A stretch of 64,000 bases of DNA from Lachnospiraceae bacterium (GCA_021769135.1 JAETTM010000008.1:1-64000); one strand, 5' to 3'; positions 1 through 9,470 are shown, counted from the stretch's first letter. Translations and numbers: made by a program. Notes: generated from the sequence alone by a model not told the origin.

Positions 1-76
1 TATTGGTTTGCTCACTCATAATATCAAAGACCAGGATACCGGTTCCGATGAGTCTTTATAAAAAAATCACCTATAA

Positions 77-105
77 TTTGGGGAGCATTTCCATGCTCCC
101 CAAAA
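77..105 (-). terminator. hairpin downstream of ftsH
   Basis: A near-perfect inverted repeat (TTGGGGAGCAT / ATGCTCCCCAA) lies 40 bases after the ftsH stop and is followed on the minus strand by AT-rich sequence. The T-run is weak, so it could be a 3'-end stabiliser rather than a strong terminator. Bases 1-76 hold nothing I can call. Confidence 0.55.
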
Positions 106-144
106 GATTACCGTTCAATTGATTGTTAATGCCTTTTCTACATC

Positions 145-1974
145 TTATTCCCCGGAGCCCTCTCCGTTCAGGATTTTCATAAATTCCTCGCCGGTAATCG
201 TCTCCTTTTCGTACAGAAATCTGGCCAGTTCATCCAGTTTTTCCCGATTCTCCAACAGAATTGCCGCCGCTTTCTCATGCTGCTTTTTCACCAGTTCCAC
301 CACCTGGCGGTCAATCTCTGTCTGCGTTTCGGCAGAGCAGGACAAGGATGCATCGCCGCCCAGATATTGATTGTTCACTGTCTCTAAAGCGACCATATCG
401 AAATCTCTGCTCATACCGTAGCGGGTAACCATGGCGCGCGCCAGTTTCGTGGCCTGCTCGATATCATTGGACGCTCCCGTGGAAATGGTGTTAAAAACAA
501 TTTCCTCGGCAGCACGCCCGCCGGTGTAGGTGGAAATCTTGTTTTCAATTTCCTCCTTGGTCATAAGATAATGGTTGCCCTCCTCTACCTGCATCGTATA
601 GCCCAGCGCTCCGGAAGTGCGTGGAATAATGGTAATTTTCTGCACCGGAGCCGATTGTGTCTGCTTAGCCGCTACCAGGGCATGGCCGATTTCATGGTAG
701 GCTACTGTCCATTTCTCTTTATCGGTGAGGATGGCATTTTTCTTCTGATACCCGGCGATGACTACCTCTATGCTTTCCTCCAAATCCGATTGAGTGGCAT
801 ACTTCCGCCCGCTGCGCACTGCCCGCAGCGCCGCCTCGTTGACAATATTTGCCAGCTCCGCTCCGGAAGCTCCGGAAGCCATCCGCGCAATCTGCTGAAA
901 ATCCGCGTCCTCAGCAACCTTGATTTTCCTGGCGTGGACCTTTAGTATTTCTTCCCGTCCTTTCAAATCCGGCAATTCTACCGGCACCCGGCGGTCAAAC
1001 CGCCCTGGGCGGGTCAAGGCAGGATCCAGAGATTCCGGACGGTTTGTCGCCGCAAGAATAATGACGCCCGTGTTGCCTTCGAATCCATCCATCTCCGTCA
1101 AAAGCTGATTCAGCGTCTGCTCCCGCTCATCGTTTCCCCCCATATTTCCTGAATTCCGTTTCTGGCCAATGGCGTCAATCTCGTCAATGAATACGATACA
1201 GGGAGACTTTTCCTTGGCCTGCCTAAAGAGGTCCCGTACTTTAGAGGCTCCCATGCCTACGAACATTTCAACAAACTCCGATCCGGACATGGAGAAAAAG
1301 GGCACATTGGCTTCGCCTGCCACAGCCTTGGCCAGCATGGTCTTTCCAGTGCCAGGAGGGCCTACCAGCAGAATTCCCTTGGGCATGGAAGCGCCAATCT
1401 CCCTGTATTTGCCCGGGTTATGGAGATAATCCACGATTTCGGTCAGATTCTCCTTGGCTTCGTCTTCCCCGGCCACATCGGAAAATTTAATTCCCTCGGA
1501 AGATTTCACATACACCTTTGCATTCGATTTTCCCATGCCGAACATCATGGAGTTGGAGCCGCCCGCCTTCTCCATCATCTTTCTGGACATCAGCTGCCCC
1601 AGCCCTATGAAAACAACAATGGGCAGAACCCAGCTTAACAGAAAGCTAAGAAATGGAGACATCTGTTCAATAATCTCCCCGGAAAATTTCGCGCCGGATT
1701 CCCGAAGCCGGTAAATCAGCTCCGGGTCATTCATCGGGCCTGTTTTGTATATCCGGGTTTCTTCTTTATCTGTGAAAATAATTTGGTTTTCCTGTACTTC
1801 CACCCGGCCAATCTCTTTGTTTTCAGTCATTTCCATAAAGGTGCCGTAATCCACCTGCTGAATCTGCCTTTGAGCCAGCCAGGGCATGGCCAGAAAGTTG
1901 AACAGCAGCATCACCAAGATAACAATGCTGTAATAATAAAGTAACGGTTTTTTTGGGGTTTTTACTTCATTCAT
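145..1974 (-). CDS. ftsH: ATP-dependent zinc metalloprotease FtsH
   Basis: Membrane-anchored AAA+ protease that degrades misfolded membrane proteins and short-lived regulators. The likely 609-residue product starts at the ATG at 1974, which follows AGGAGA; an in-frame ORF extends 26 codons further upstream but lacks a ribosome site. A hydrophobic segment near residues 10-28 and another near 110-130 flank a small extracytoplasmic domain. The AAA module shows Walker A GPPGTGKT, Walker [11 protein letters not shown] and an arginine-finger region (TRPGRFDRR). The protease domain has the zinc motif HEIGH. Length and domain order are normal for FtsH. It is the last gene of purF-purB-hemZ-ftsH, 41 bases after hemZ. 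Confidence 0.97.
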   Translation of the reverse strand: MNEVKTPKKPLLYYYSIVILVMLLFNFLAMPWLAQRQIQQVDYGTFMEMTENKEIGRVEVQENQIIFTDKEETRIYKTGPMNDPELIYRLRESGAKFSGEIIEQMSPFLSFLLSWVLPIVVFIGLGQLMSRKMMEKAGGSNSMMFGMGKSNAKVYVKSSEGIKFSDVAGEDEAKENLTEIVDYLHNPGKYREIGASMPKGILLVGPPGTGKTMLAKAVAGEANVPFFSMSGSEFVEMFVGMGASKVRDLFRQAKEKSPCIVFIDEIDAIGQKRNSGNMGGNDEREQTLNQLLTEMDGFEGNTGVIILAATNRPESLDPALTRPGRFDRRVPVELPDLKGREEILKVHARKIKVAEDADFQQIARMASGASGAELANIVNEAALRAVRSGRKYATQSDLEESIEVVIAGYQKKNAILTDKEKWTVAYHEIGHALVAAKQTQSAPVQKITIIPRTSGALGYTMQVEEGNHYLMTKEEIENKISTYTGGRAAEEIVFNTISTGASNDIEQATKLARAMVTRYGMSRDFDMVALETVNNQYLGGDASLSCSAETQTEIDRQVVELVKKQHEKAAAILLENREKLDELARFLYEKETITGEEFMKILNGEGSGE

Positions 1975-2014
1975 ATAGATTTCTCCTGTCCTGGAAATTT
2001 TATGGAAGTGATTA

Positions 2015-3637
2015 TTAAGGGCAATCGCCCAAAAGGCGCTTCTTGCGCTCAATCATTTCCTCAATCCGCTCAATATACAAGGCCACATCCTTCACATTGT
2101 CCGTCCGCTCAATCCGCCCGTCAGGGTAAACCCTCTTCGAGATGCTGCCTGCGCCCAATGCCGCGATGGTCTGTACTTCCTCGTTAATTAAAATGTTATA
2201 AATCCCATACCTTCCCGGCAGGGCGTAACCCACGTTCTCAAAGTTCCCCGACATATTTTTCTGCCGGTACAGATAATAAGGCTCCATCCCCATATCCTTT
2301 GCCGCTTTGGCCGCGATATCCATGGTTGCATCCGTATTATTCAATGCTGATATGCCGTTTTCCTCTATCCACCGGTTAAGCCCCGATGCCCTTTTTACCG
2401 CCAGGGAATGGACGGTCAGGCTGTCCGGGCGCAGCTGTCGGATTTCCTCCGCAGTGTATTTCACATCCTCTTTTGTTTCGCCGGGAAGCCCTAAAATAAT
2501 ATCCATGTTGATATTGTCAAAACCTTCTTCCCTGGCCAGCCAAAAGGCCGTCCTCACCTGCTCTACGGAATGCCGCCTTCCGATAATCCGCAGCGTTTCT
2601 TCTTTCATTGTCTGGGGATTTACGGAAATACGGGTGATTTTATGCCTTTTCAGCACCTGCAGCTTTTCCCTTGTAATGCTGTCCGCCCTTCCGGCTTCCA
2701 CCGTAAACTCCTGCACGCGGCTCAAATCAAAATATCTGCCCGCCGAAGTAAGCAGCCTATCCAGTTCCTCCGGCTCCAGGGTTGTGGGCGTACCGCCCCC
2801 TATATAGACCGTATCCAATATCTTATCCCGGTAAACCTCTGCCACATAGGCCATTTCCTTTTCCAGCGCTTCCAGATATTCCCCAACCCTTTTTTTCCAC
2901 AATCCTATGGGGTAAGAAGTAAACGAACAATACAGGCATGTAGTTGGGCAAAAAGGAATCCCTATATAAAGGCTGTACCCGTCTTTATAATGAAGGGTGG
3001 ACAACAGCTCCCTTTCCCGCTTCGCAATATCAATGCTCAGCTTTCCCTTTTCCCGGCTGATATAGTATTTCCGCTCCATATCCGCCAATATTTCTTCTTC
3101 CGCCCATCCCTCTTCCAGCATCCCCATAGGGATTTTCGTAGGGCGAATCCCGGTCAAAGTGCCCCAGGGCAATGTTTTTCCCAAATGCCCTGACAATGTC
3201 TGGTACAGCTGCTGCTTCAATACATTCTTTATCTCCGGGCGGCCGGCGCCGGGCGCATACTCCCTGTAAAAAGCTTTCCCTTCTTTCTTTTCCCCTATCC
3301 GCACCGTTATCCCGTTTTCATGGAAATCTATATAAATGTCGGTCGATTTCACCATGTCCGATGCATCCGCAGAACGGCCATTCGCCCCGGCATCTTCCTC
3401 GCTCCCGGCAGGCTTTGTCCAAGCATCTTCCTCATCTCCGGCAAGCTTAGACCAAGCCTCTCCCTGCATGTCTTCTCCCATGGCAGCTTCAGACCGGACT
3501 CCCTCCACTCTTCCTTCCTCCGCCTTTCCTTCTCCCCCAGAAAGCCCAACTTTCACATCTTCTCCGGGATAAAAGGCTTTCACTAAAGAATGGATGTCAT
3601 ATTCAAATTGGCTTTTATTTATCCATACATGAACCAT
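2015..3637 (-). CDS. hemZ: HemZ-type radical SAM coproporphyrinogen dehydrogenase
   Basis: Radical SAM enzyme of the HemN/HemZ group, expected to carry out oxygen-independent oxidation of coproporphyrinogen III or a related reaction. The cluster motif CPTTCLYCSF binds the 4Fe-4S cluster, followed by GGGTPT and a glycine-rich LGLPGET segment of the TIM-barrel core. The ATG at 3637 with GGAAG upstream is preferred; a GTG six codons earlier (3655) is also in frame. Between the N-terminal part and the radical SAM core sits a Glu/Ala/Gly-rich insert of about 55 residues, built partly from an 11-residue tandem repeat, that is not part of the usual family. No other haem biosynthesis genes are nearby, so the physiological substrate is uncertain. 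Confidence 0.9.
   Translation of the reverse strand: MVHVWINKSQFEYDIHSLVKAFYPGEDVKVGLSGGEGKAEEGRVEGVRSEAAMGEDMQGEAWSKLAGDEEDAWTKPAGSEEDAGANGRSADASDMVKSTDIYIDFHENGITVRIGEKKEGKAFYREYAPGAGRPEIKNVLKQQLYQTLSGHLGKTLPWGTLTGIRPTKIPMGMLEEGWAEEEILADMERKYYISREKGKLSIDIAKRERELLSTLHYKDGYSLYIGIPFCPTTCLYCSFTSYPIGLWKKRVGEYLEALEKEMAYVAEVYRDKILDTVYIGGGTPTTLEPEELDRLLTSAGRYFDLSRVQEFTVEAGRADSITREKLQVLKRHKITRISVNPQTMKEETLRIIGRRHSVEQVRTAFWLAREEGFDNINMDIILGLPGETKEDVKYTAEEIRQLRPDSLTVHSLAVKRASGLNRWIEENGISALNNTDATMDIAAKAAKDMGMEPYYLYRQKNMSGNFENVGYALPGRYGIYNILINEEVQTIAALGAGSISKRVYPDGRIERTDNVKDVALYIERIEEMIERKKRLLGDCP
3390..3455. repeat. 33-bp tandem repeat inside hemZ
   Basis: Two adjacent 33-base units beginning GCATCTTCCTC encode the hemZ segments around EDAWSKLAG/EDAWTKPAG. 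A degenerate third unit follows. The unit length is a multiple of three, so copy-number change would keep the reading frame. Confidence 0.8.
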
Positions 3638-3677
3638 ACTAACTTCCGCTTTCACATCTAAGTCCTGACCACAGGAA

Positions 3678-5111
3678 TCATACGTTAATTTCCGCTTTCA
3701 CACCTAACAAATCCTTGTTTTCCTCCAGAATAGGGGCAATCACCCCTGCCAGGAAGGCCTCCACCTGCTCTTTGGAACGCCCGATATATTTGGACGGCTC
3801 CATAGTCTTGCGAAGTTCCTCCAAAGTCATATTAAAAGCAGGGTCCGCAGCAATTAATTCCAGCAGATTGTTTTCCCTGCCTTCCACTTTCACATTCCTG
3901 CCCGCTTCCATGGAGAGGGTACGGATTTTTTCATGCAGTTCCTGCCTGTCGCCGCCGGCTTTTACCGCATCCATCATAATATTTTCCGTTGCCATAAAGG
4001 GCAGTTCGCTCATCAGCCTCTTTTCAATGACCTTCGGATATACCACAAGCCCGTCCACCACGTTCAGGCACAAATCAAGGATTCCGTCCACCGCCAGAAA
4101 CCCTTCCGGGATGGAAAGGCGCTTATTGGCCGAATCGTCCAGAGTCCTTTCAAACCATTGGGTAGCCGAAGTGATTGCCGGGTTCAGGGCATCAATCATC
4201 ACATACCGCGACAGCGATGCAATCCTTTCGCTCCTCATGGGATTTCGTTTATAGGCCATAGCGGAAGAGCCTATCTGCCCCTTTTCAAAAGGCTCCTCTA
4301 CCTCTTTCAAATGCTGCAGCAACCGGATATCGTTGGACATCTTATGGGCGCTGGCTGCAATCCCCGCCAAAACATTCGCCACTCTCGTGTCCACTTTCCT
4401 GGAATAGGTCTGCCCCGATACCGGATAGCATTCCTTGAATCCCATCTTCTCCGCAATCATCGGGTCAATCTTATCGATAATTTCCTGGTTCCCGTCGAAC
4501 AGCTCCAGAAAAGAAGCCTGAGTTCCCGTAGTTCCTTTAGAACCAAGCAGCTTCATATGGGAAAGCACATGGTCCAAATCCTCCAAATCCAGACAGAATT
4601 CCTGCATCCACAAAGTGGCCCTCTTCCCTACCGAAGTCGGCTGCGCGGGCTGGAAATGGGTAAACGCCAGCGTGGGCTGTGCCTTATACTTGTCCGCAAA
4701 ATCGGCCAGTTCTTTTATCACGTTCACCAGCTTCTTTTTCACCAGTTCCAATGCCCGGGTCATAACGATAATATCCGTATTATCCCCTACATAGCAGGAG
4801 GTAGCCCCTAAATGGATAATCCCCTTCGCCTTCGGGCATTGCACGCCATAGGCATACACATGGCTCATTACATCATGGCGCACTTCCTTTTCCCTGGCCT
4901 TCGCCACATCATAATTAATATCCTCCGCATGCTCCTTCAATTCATCAATCTGTTCCTGGGTAATGTTCAGCCCCAGTTCCTTTTCCGTTTCCGCCAGGGC
5001 AATCCATAGCTTCCGCCATGTCCTGAACTTCATGTCCGGCGAAAAAATATACTGCATCTCCTTACTGGCATACCTCTCGGAAAGCGGGCTCTGATATCTG
5101 TCTGTGCTCAT
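3678..5111 (-). CDS. purB: adenylosuccinate lyase
   Basis: Purine biosynthesis enzyme that splits SAICAR to AICAR and adenylosuccinate to AMP, releasing fumarate. The fumarase/aspartase superfamily signature GSSAMAYKRNPMRSE is present, as is the THFQPAQPT segment carrying the conserved histidine and the N-terminal YxSPLSERYAS region. About 477 residues, normal for the clostridial form. The start at 5111 is set by AAGGAGAATTTAT just upstream; an in-frame extension of 17 codons has no ribosome site. It follows purF by 54 bases, matching co-transcription in the purine pathway. Its last codons are nearly repeated just before hemZ. Confidence 0.97.
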   Translation of the reverse strand: MSTDRYQSPLSERYASKEMQYIFSPDMKFRTWRKLWIALAETEKELGLNITQEQIDELKEHAEDINYDVAKAREKEVRHDVMSHVYAYGVQCPKAKGIIHLGATSCYVGDNTDIIVMTRALELVKKKLVNVIKELADFADKYKAQPTLAFTHFQPAQPTSVGKRATLWMQEFCLDLEDLDHVLSHMKLLGSKGTTGTQASFLELFDGNQEIIDKIDPMIAEKMGFKECYPVSGQTYSRKVDTRVANVLAGIAASAHKMSNDIRLLQHLKEVEEPFEKGQIGSSAMAYKRNPMRSERIASLSRYVMIDALNPAITSATQWFERTLDDSANKRLSIPEGFLAVDGILDLCLNVVDGLVVYPKVIEKRLMSELPFMATENIMMDAVKAGGDRQELHEKIRTLSMEAGRNVKVEGRENNLLELIAADPAFNMTLEELRKTMEPSKYIGRSKEQVEAFLAGVIAPILEENKDLLGVKAEINV

Positions 5112-5164
5112 ATAAATTCTCCTTATATATAAAATATTGGGTTTAATGGTTTTCCATCGCACCC

Positions 5165-6580
5165 CTATGCTTCGTAGCTTCCCCGGATATCCTCCTTCGG
5201 GGGCTCCATAGGGTATTTCCCGTTGAAACAGCCCTTGCAGATGCCAAGGCCGCCTGCCATCGCCTCCAAACGCCCTTCCTCTAAATAAGCTAAAGAATCC
5301 GCTCCGATAATCCGGCAGATTTCCTCCACGGAACGATTATGGGCAATCAGCTGCTCCTTAGCCGGCACGTCCGTTCCGAAATAGCAGGGCCACAAAAACG
5401 GCGGCGAGCTGACCCGCATATGCACCTCTTTAGCCCCGGCTTCCCGCAGCATGCGGACGATTCTATCCGAAGTGGTTCCCCGTACAATGGAATCGTCAAT
5501 CATGATAATCCGCTTGCCCGATACCGCCTCCTTTAAGGCGTTCAGCTTCACCTGTACGCTGCTTTCCCTGCTTTTCTGCTTGGGCTGGATAAAAGTACGG
5601 CCCACATAAGTATTTTTTACAAATGCCTGCCCATAAGGAATCCCCGATTGAAGAGAGTATCCCAAAGCCGCACAATTGCCCGACTCCGGCACCCCTACTA
5701 CCAGGTCCGCCTCCACCGGAGAATCCATAGCCAAGTATTTTCCCGCCAGAATCCGGGCATTATACACGCTTACGCCATCAAAAAAGCTGTCCGGCCTGGA
5801 AAAATAAATGTACTCAAAAACGCATCTGGCCTGCCTCTCCTTCGGCAGACACATGCTGATATCCGATTCTATCCCCTTTTCCGGGGAAATAGTGACAATT
5901 TCCCCAGGGAGCACATCCCGGACAAATTCCGCCCCCACCGTATCCAATGCGCAGGTTTCCGAAGCTAGAAAATAAGCATTATCCCGTTTCCCGATGCAAA
6001 GCGGGCGGAAACCGAACGGGTCCCTGGCCCCTATCAGCTTCCTGGGCGACATCACAATCAGGGAATACGCCCCCTTAATCTTCTTCATGGCCCGGCCTAC
6101 CGCTTCTTCCACGCTGGCCGTCTTTAGCCGCTCCCTGGCAATATGGTAGGCGATTACTTCCGAATCAATGGTTGTCTGGAAAATAGCCCCCGTATATTCC
6201 AGCTCATGGCGCAGCTGAGGCGCATTGATTAAATTTCCGTTATGGGCAAGCCCCAAGGTGCCCTTTACATAATTAAGGACCAACGGCTGGGCATTTTCCC
6301 TTGTGCTGCTCCCCGCTGTGGAATAGCGCACATGTCCCACGCCGATATCCCCCTTTAAGTTTTCCAATATCTCCGGCGTAAAAACTTCATTCACCAGGCC
6401 CATTTCCTTCCTGCTTATGACCTTGCCCTTTGGCCCTGACGTATCGCTGACCGCAATCCCGCAGCTCTCCTGTCCCCTGTGCTGCAGTGCCAAAAGGCCG
6501 TAATATATAGATGCCGCTACATCATGGCCATCGAAGTCATACATACCGAAAACGCCGCATTCCTCATGTTGTTTATCCAT
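5165..6580 (-). CDS. purF: amidophosphoribosyltransferase
   Basis: First committed enzyme of de novo purine synthesis: PRPP plus glutamine gives 5-phosphoribosylamine. The N-terminal glutamine amidohydrolase nucleophile is the Cys in EECGVFG, preceded by a short propeptide that must be removed. The PRPP-binding motif reads IIMIDDSIVRGTT, and the C-terminal GICKGCFNGKYP cysteines fit the iron-sulphur cluster of the Bacillus-type enzyme. The ATG at 6580 follows GGGGCGG. A promoter and an attenuator-like hairpin precede it. No other pur genes lie in the window. Confidence 0.97.
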   Translation of the reverse strand: MDKQHEECGVFGMYDFDGHDVAASIYYGLLALQHRGQESCGIAVSDTSGPKGKVISRKEMGLVNEVFTPEILENLKGDIGVGHVRYSTAGSSTRENAQPLVLNYVKGTLGLAHNGNLINAPQLRHELEYTGAIFQTTIDSEVIAYHIARERLKTASVEEAVGRAMKKIKGAYSLIVMSPRKLIGARDPFGFRPLCIGKRDNAYFLASETCALDTVGAEFVRDVLPGEIVTISPEKGIESDISMCLPKERQARCVFEYIYFSRPDSFFDGVSVYNARILAGKYLAMDSPVEADLVVGVPESGNCAALGYSLQSGIPYGQAFVKNTYVGRTFIQPKQKSRESSVQVKLNALKEAVSGKRIIMIDDSIVRGTTSDRIVRMLREAGAKEVHMRVSSPPFLWPCYFGTDVPAKEQLIAHNRSVEEICRIIGADSLAYLEEGRLEAMAGGLGICKGCFNGKYPMEPPKEDIRGSYEA

Positions 6581-6593
6581 TTTCCGCCCCAAT

Positions 6594-6644
6594 CCAAAAA
6601 AACTTTAACCGGCCAATCTATATGTCCATAGCCCTTGGCCGGTT
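6594..6644 (-). promoter_or_regulatory. attenuator-like hairpin in the purF leader
   Basis: A perfect 10-bp stem (AACCGGCCAA / TTGGCCGGTT) with an 18-base loop is followed on the minus strand by seven Ts that end only a few bases before the purF ribosome site. It lies downstream of the predicted purF promoter, so purF transcripts must pass it. It could also end transcripts arriving from the amino-acid ABC operon. No purine-riboswitch aptamer was recognised in the short leader. Confidence 0.6.
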
Positions 6645-6664
6645 TTTCATCTCTGTTCATATGA

Positions 6665-6693
6665 AGTATATAACAGTTCCTTTTTTTAGTCAA
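6665..6693 (-). promoter_or_regulatory. sigma-A-type promoter of purF operon
   Basis: On the minus strand TTGACT (6693-6688) and TATACT (6670-6665) are separated by exactly 17 bases. Predicted transcription starts near 6658, giving a leader of about 78 nt that contains the attenuator-like hairpin. Confidence 0.65.
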
Positions 6694-6719
6694 ATGACCA
6701 TTCCACCAAAAAAAAGAAA

Positions 6720-7475
6720 TTATGCTGTAAATTTTCCGATAAATTCCCTAACTCTCTCATTCGGATTGGAAAAGATTTCGTCCGGCGTGCCCTCCTGGCG
6801 GATAACTCCCTGCTCCATGAAAATTATCCGGTCGGAAAGTTCCCTGGCGAACTGCATTTCATGGGTTACAATAATCATAGTCATATGTTCCCTGGCCAAT
6901 TCCCGGATGACTTTCAGCACCTCCCCGGTCAATTCCGGGTCCAATGCGGAAGTGGGCTCGTCAAAAAACAAGATTTTCGGCTGCAGGGCCAACGCCCTGG
7001 CAATGGATACCCTTTGCTGCTGTCCGCCGGAAAGCTGATAGGGATATGCATCCTTCTTGTCCTCCAGCCCCAGCTGGCGAAGCAGCTTCATGGCGCGCTC
7101 CTCCGCTTCTTTTTTCGGCACTTTATCCACGCAGACCGGCGCATCGGTAATATTTTTCAGCACGCTGTAATGAGGAAAAAGGTTAAAGTTCTGAAATACC
7201 AGGCCGAAATGCTTGCGTATCTCCTTTTTCTTCTGCTTTCCCGCATAGACACACCGGCCCTCTTCCTCCCAGGCCGCCGCTTCGCCCAAATATTTCAGTT
7301 CGCCCCCATCCATTTTCTCCAACATGGTGGCGCATCTAAGCAGTGTGGACTTCCCTGAGCCGGAAGGACCGATAATGGATATCACTTCCCCCTTCCTCAC
7401 CGATAGGGAAATATCCTTTAAAACCTCTATGCCATCAAAATTCTTCCTCATATGCCTGATTTCCAGTAAATTCAT
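6720..7475 (-). CDS. amino-acid ABC transporter ATP-binding protein (GlnQ/TcyC type)
   Basis: The 251-residue ATPase powers polar amino-acid uptake with the permease and binding protein encoded just upstream. Walker A is GPSGSGKST, the signature is LSGGQQQR, Walker B is ILFFDEP, and the H-loop is VTHEM. A small insert (about residues 68-84, WEEEGRCVYAGKQKKKE) lies between Walker A and the Q-loop (VFQNFNLFPH). The start codon follows GGGGTAAGG in the recurring twin-ATG leader. The exact amino acid cannot be deduced; cystine, glutamine or arginine are the usual options. Confidence 0.92.
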   Translation of the reverse strand: MNLLEIRHMRKNFDGIEVLKDISLSVRKGEVISIIGPSGSGKSTLLRCATMLEKMDGGELKYLGEAAAWEEEGRCVYAGKQKKKEIRKHFGLVFQNFNLFPHYSVLKNITDAPVCVDKVPKKEAEERAMKLLRQLGLEDKKDAYPYQLSGGQQQRVSIARALALQPKILFFDEPTSALDPELTGEVLKVIRELAREHMTMIIVTHEMQFARELSDRIIFMEQGVIRQEGTPDEIFSNPNERVREFIGKFTA

Positions 7476-7594
7476 CCCTTACCCCATTTCCGCGCGGCTT
7501 TCGCAAATTTGCTTTGTCAGAATTAATCAGTTTTACTGATGCTTTACGCATACCTGGTTTGTAAATGCCGCGCAGTCACAAACCTGTCAAACTC

Positions 7595-8245
7595 CTACCT
7601 ATAATAATTCATCCTCTTTTCTATGTATTCCATGCCAAAGGCCACCGCCAGATTAAACAGATAATAAAAAACACCCGCAGCCATCAGCGGCATAACGCTC
7701 GTTTCCTTTGCCGCAATCTGCTTTGCAATCGTAAACATTTCCGCCTCCGCCAGCACAAATGCCAGGGAAGTATCCTTCACCAGCGTAATCGTCTCGTTGG
7801 TCACCGGGGGCAGTATCCGCTTTATGACCTGGGGCAAAATTATTTTGAAAAAAGTCTGCCCCTTGCTGTACCCGAGCACTTTCGCCGCTTCATACTGCCC
7901 CGCTGGCATAGATTCGATGCCGGAACGGTATATTTCCGCAAAATAGGCAGCATAATTCAACACAAATGCCAATATTACCGCTGTAAAGCGGTAGCCCGAT
8001 GAAATGCGGATTCCGAAAACATAATAGGGGGAAAAATATACTACAATCAGCTGCAGCATCAATGGCGTTCCCCGCATCACCGAAATGTAAAACTTGCTCA
8101 AGCCTTTTACCAATCCCCTTTTGGACATCCTCCCAAAGGAAAGAACCAGCCCCAGGGGCAGGGAAAACAGCAATGTCAGGACGAATATCCCCACGGTTGT
8201 CCCCATCCCTTTTGCCAGCTGCAGAAAAATTGTTGTTATACCCAT
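7595..8245 (-). CDS. amino-acid ABC transporter permease
   Basis: Inner-membrane permease of the HisM/GlnP type, 216 residues with about five membrane segments. The EAA loop appears as GQYEAAKVLGYSKGQTFFKIILPQ. The ATG at 8245 follows AGGAGGAGC, which settles the start; an upstream in-frame extension runs through an intercistronic hairpin and is not credible. It sits between the binding protein (207 bases upstream) and the ATPase (119 bases downstream) on the same strand. Confidence 0.92.
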   Translation of the reverse strand: MGITTIFLQLAKGMGTTVGIFVLTLLFSLPLGLVLSFGRMSKRGLVKGLSKFYISVMRGTPLMLQLIVVYFSPYYVFGIRISSGYRFTAVILAFVLNYAAYFAEIYRSGIESMPAGQYEAAKVLGYSKGQTFFKIILPQVIKRILPPVTNETITLVKDTSLAFVLAEAEMFTIAKQIAAKETSVMPLMAAGVFYYLFNLAVAFGMEYIEKRMNYYR

Positions 8246-8266
8246 AATGCTCCTCCTAAACAAAAA

Positions 8267-8329
8267 CCCTGGCTGCGGAATGCGCCTGGCATTTTGCACA
8301 AAAAAGTTGTGCGCCTTCCGCAACCAGGG
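8267..8329 (-). promoter_or_regulatory. intercistronic hairpin between binding protein and permease
   Basis: A long stem (CCCTGG and GCGGAA arms pairing with TTCCGC and CCAGGG) encloses a second small hairpin (GCACAA / TTGTGC). On the minus strand it is followed by TTTTTGTTT. This arrangement would end or stabilise many transcripts after the binding-protein gene, producing more binding protein than permease. Confidence 0.65.
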
Positions 8330-8451
8330 CTTTTCACACCCGAATCCCATGCAGGAAAATGGCAGAAAACCGCTGCCCAATATTATCCCGCAACGGTTTT
8401 CCAGTTCTGCACGGAAAAATGCCACTCCCGCACCCAGCGCCAGCCCACTGG

Positions 8452-9399
8452 CTATTTTCCAAGGCACACGCTGTCCGTCAATCCGAAATCCGCATACTTT
8501 TCCGCAATCTCCATAAAAGTACCGTCATCCACCATCTCCATCAGCGTTTTCTCCACCTGATTTTTCAAGCCTTCATTCCCCAATTTAAAACCAATCCCGT
8601 ATTGCTCGCTGGCCAAAGCTTCATCCAGCATCACAAATGCATCCCCTCTGGAACTAATCTGATAATTGGCAACACCCACATCAATGGCCAGGGCATCGAT
8701 AGCCCCCTGCTCCAAATCCATAAATGCTACGTTGTAATCGCCATACTGCTGCAAATCCGCAAAGGTTGCCGTCAAATCCGCCGCATCCCCTTCCAGCGCC
8801 GCCAAAGCCGATGAATCCTTCTGCACGCCTACTACCTTGCCCGCAAGGTCAGCCTGGGAAGCAATCCCCGCATCCGCCGGAACTACGAACATCTGGCTGT
8901 TGTCCACATAAGGTACGCTCCAAGTATAGCTGTCTTCCCTGCCCTGCATGGTAAACCCGTTCCAGATGCAGTCAATAGCGCCGGAATCCAGCTCCATATC
9001 CTTGGAATCCCAGTCAATAGGCTGCGCTACGAATTCCCAGCCGTTGCGCGCACATACTTCCTTTGCCAGGTCCAAATCAAATCCCACATATTCTCCGTTC
9101 TCATCCATGTAGCCATAAGGAGGGAATTCTGCATCGAACCCTACGGTAAACGTATCCCCTTCGCCCTTTGCCCCCGCTTCCGCCGCGTCTTCTGCCGACG
9201 CTGCTTCTTGCGCCTCCGTATCGGAGGTTTCTTCCGTATCCGCCGCAGCGGCTTCTTCCTCTTTCTCCGCCGCCTCTTCTTCCTGGGCTTCCTTTGCCCC
9301 ATTTGCATCCGCAGACGCCGTATCCACACCGCTTCCGCAAGCGGTAAGCGCTCCTGCCGTCATTGACAACACACACAATAATGCTAATAGTTTTTTCAT
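8452..9399 (-). CDS. amino-acid ABC transporter substrate-binding lipoprotein
   Basis: Extracellular solute-binding protein family 3, about 315 residues. It has a lipoprotein signal peptide ending at the lipobox LTAC. An extreme Glu/Ala/Asp-rich linker of about 65 residues then leads to the folded domain, which starts near TFTVGFDAEFPPYGY and continues with GFDLDLAKEVC and the typical DSKDMELDSGAIDCIWNGF region. The ATG at 9399 follows GAGGAGA; the ATG four codons upstream belongs to the twin-ATG leader. The acidic linker probably spaces the binding domain from the membrane. Confidence 0.93.
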   Translation of the reverse strand: MKKLLALLCVLSMTAGALTACGSGVDTASADANGAKEAQEEEAAEKEEEAAAADTEETSDTEAQEAASAEDAAEAGAKGEGDTFTVGFDAEFPPYGYMDENGEYVGFDLDLAKEVCARNGWEFVAQPIDWDSKDMELDSGAIDCIWNGFTMQGREDSYTWSVPYVDNSQMFVVPADAGIASQADLAGKVVGVQKDSSALAALEGDAADLTATFADLQQYGDYNVAFMDLEQGAIDALAIDVGVANYQISSRGDAFVMLDEALASEQYGIGFKLGNEGLKNQVEKTLMEMVDDGTFMEIAEKYADFGLTDSVCLGK

Positions 9400-9470
9400 A
9401 ATTCTCCTCATTTCCGCCCCGTTTTTATTTGCTTTAGTTCGCTAATCTGCTAATTCGGTAGCACGCTGAC

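Noticed and set aside
1-144. Possible start of another minus-strand gene at ATG 19
   Set aside because: Only six codons are visible and no Shine-Dalgarno precedes it.
6580-6719. Purine riboswitch upstream of purF
   Set aside because: The leader is too short and lacks a recognisable three-way-junction aptamer; only a terminator-like hairpin is supported.
8246-8467. Longer N-terminus for the ABC permease
   Set aside because: The extension is encoded by the intercistronic hairpin and the end of the binding-protein gene, whereas a strong AGGAGGAGC precedes the ATG at 8245.
9101-9376. Arg/Gly-rich ORFs inside the binding-protein gene
   Set aside because: They are shadow frames of the Glu/Ala-rich linker, with no ribosome site.
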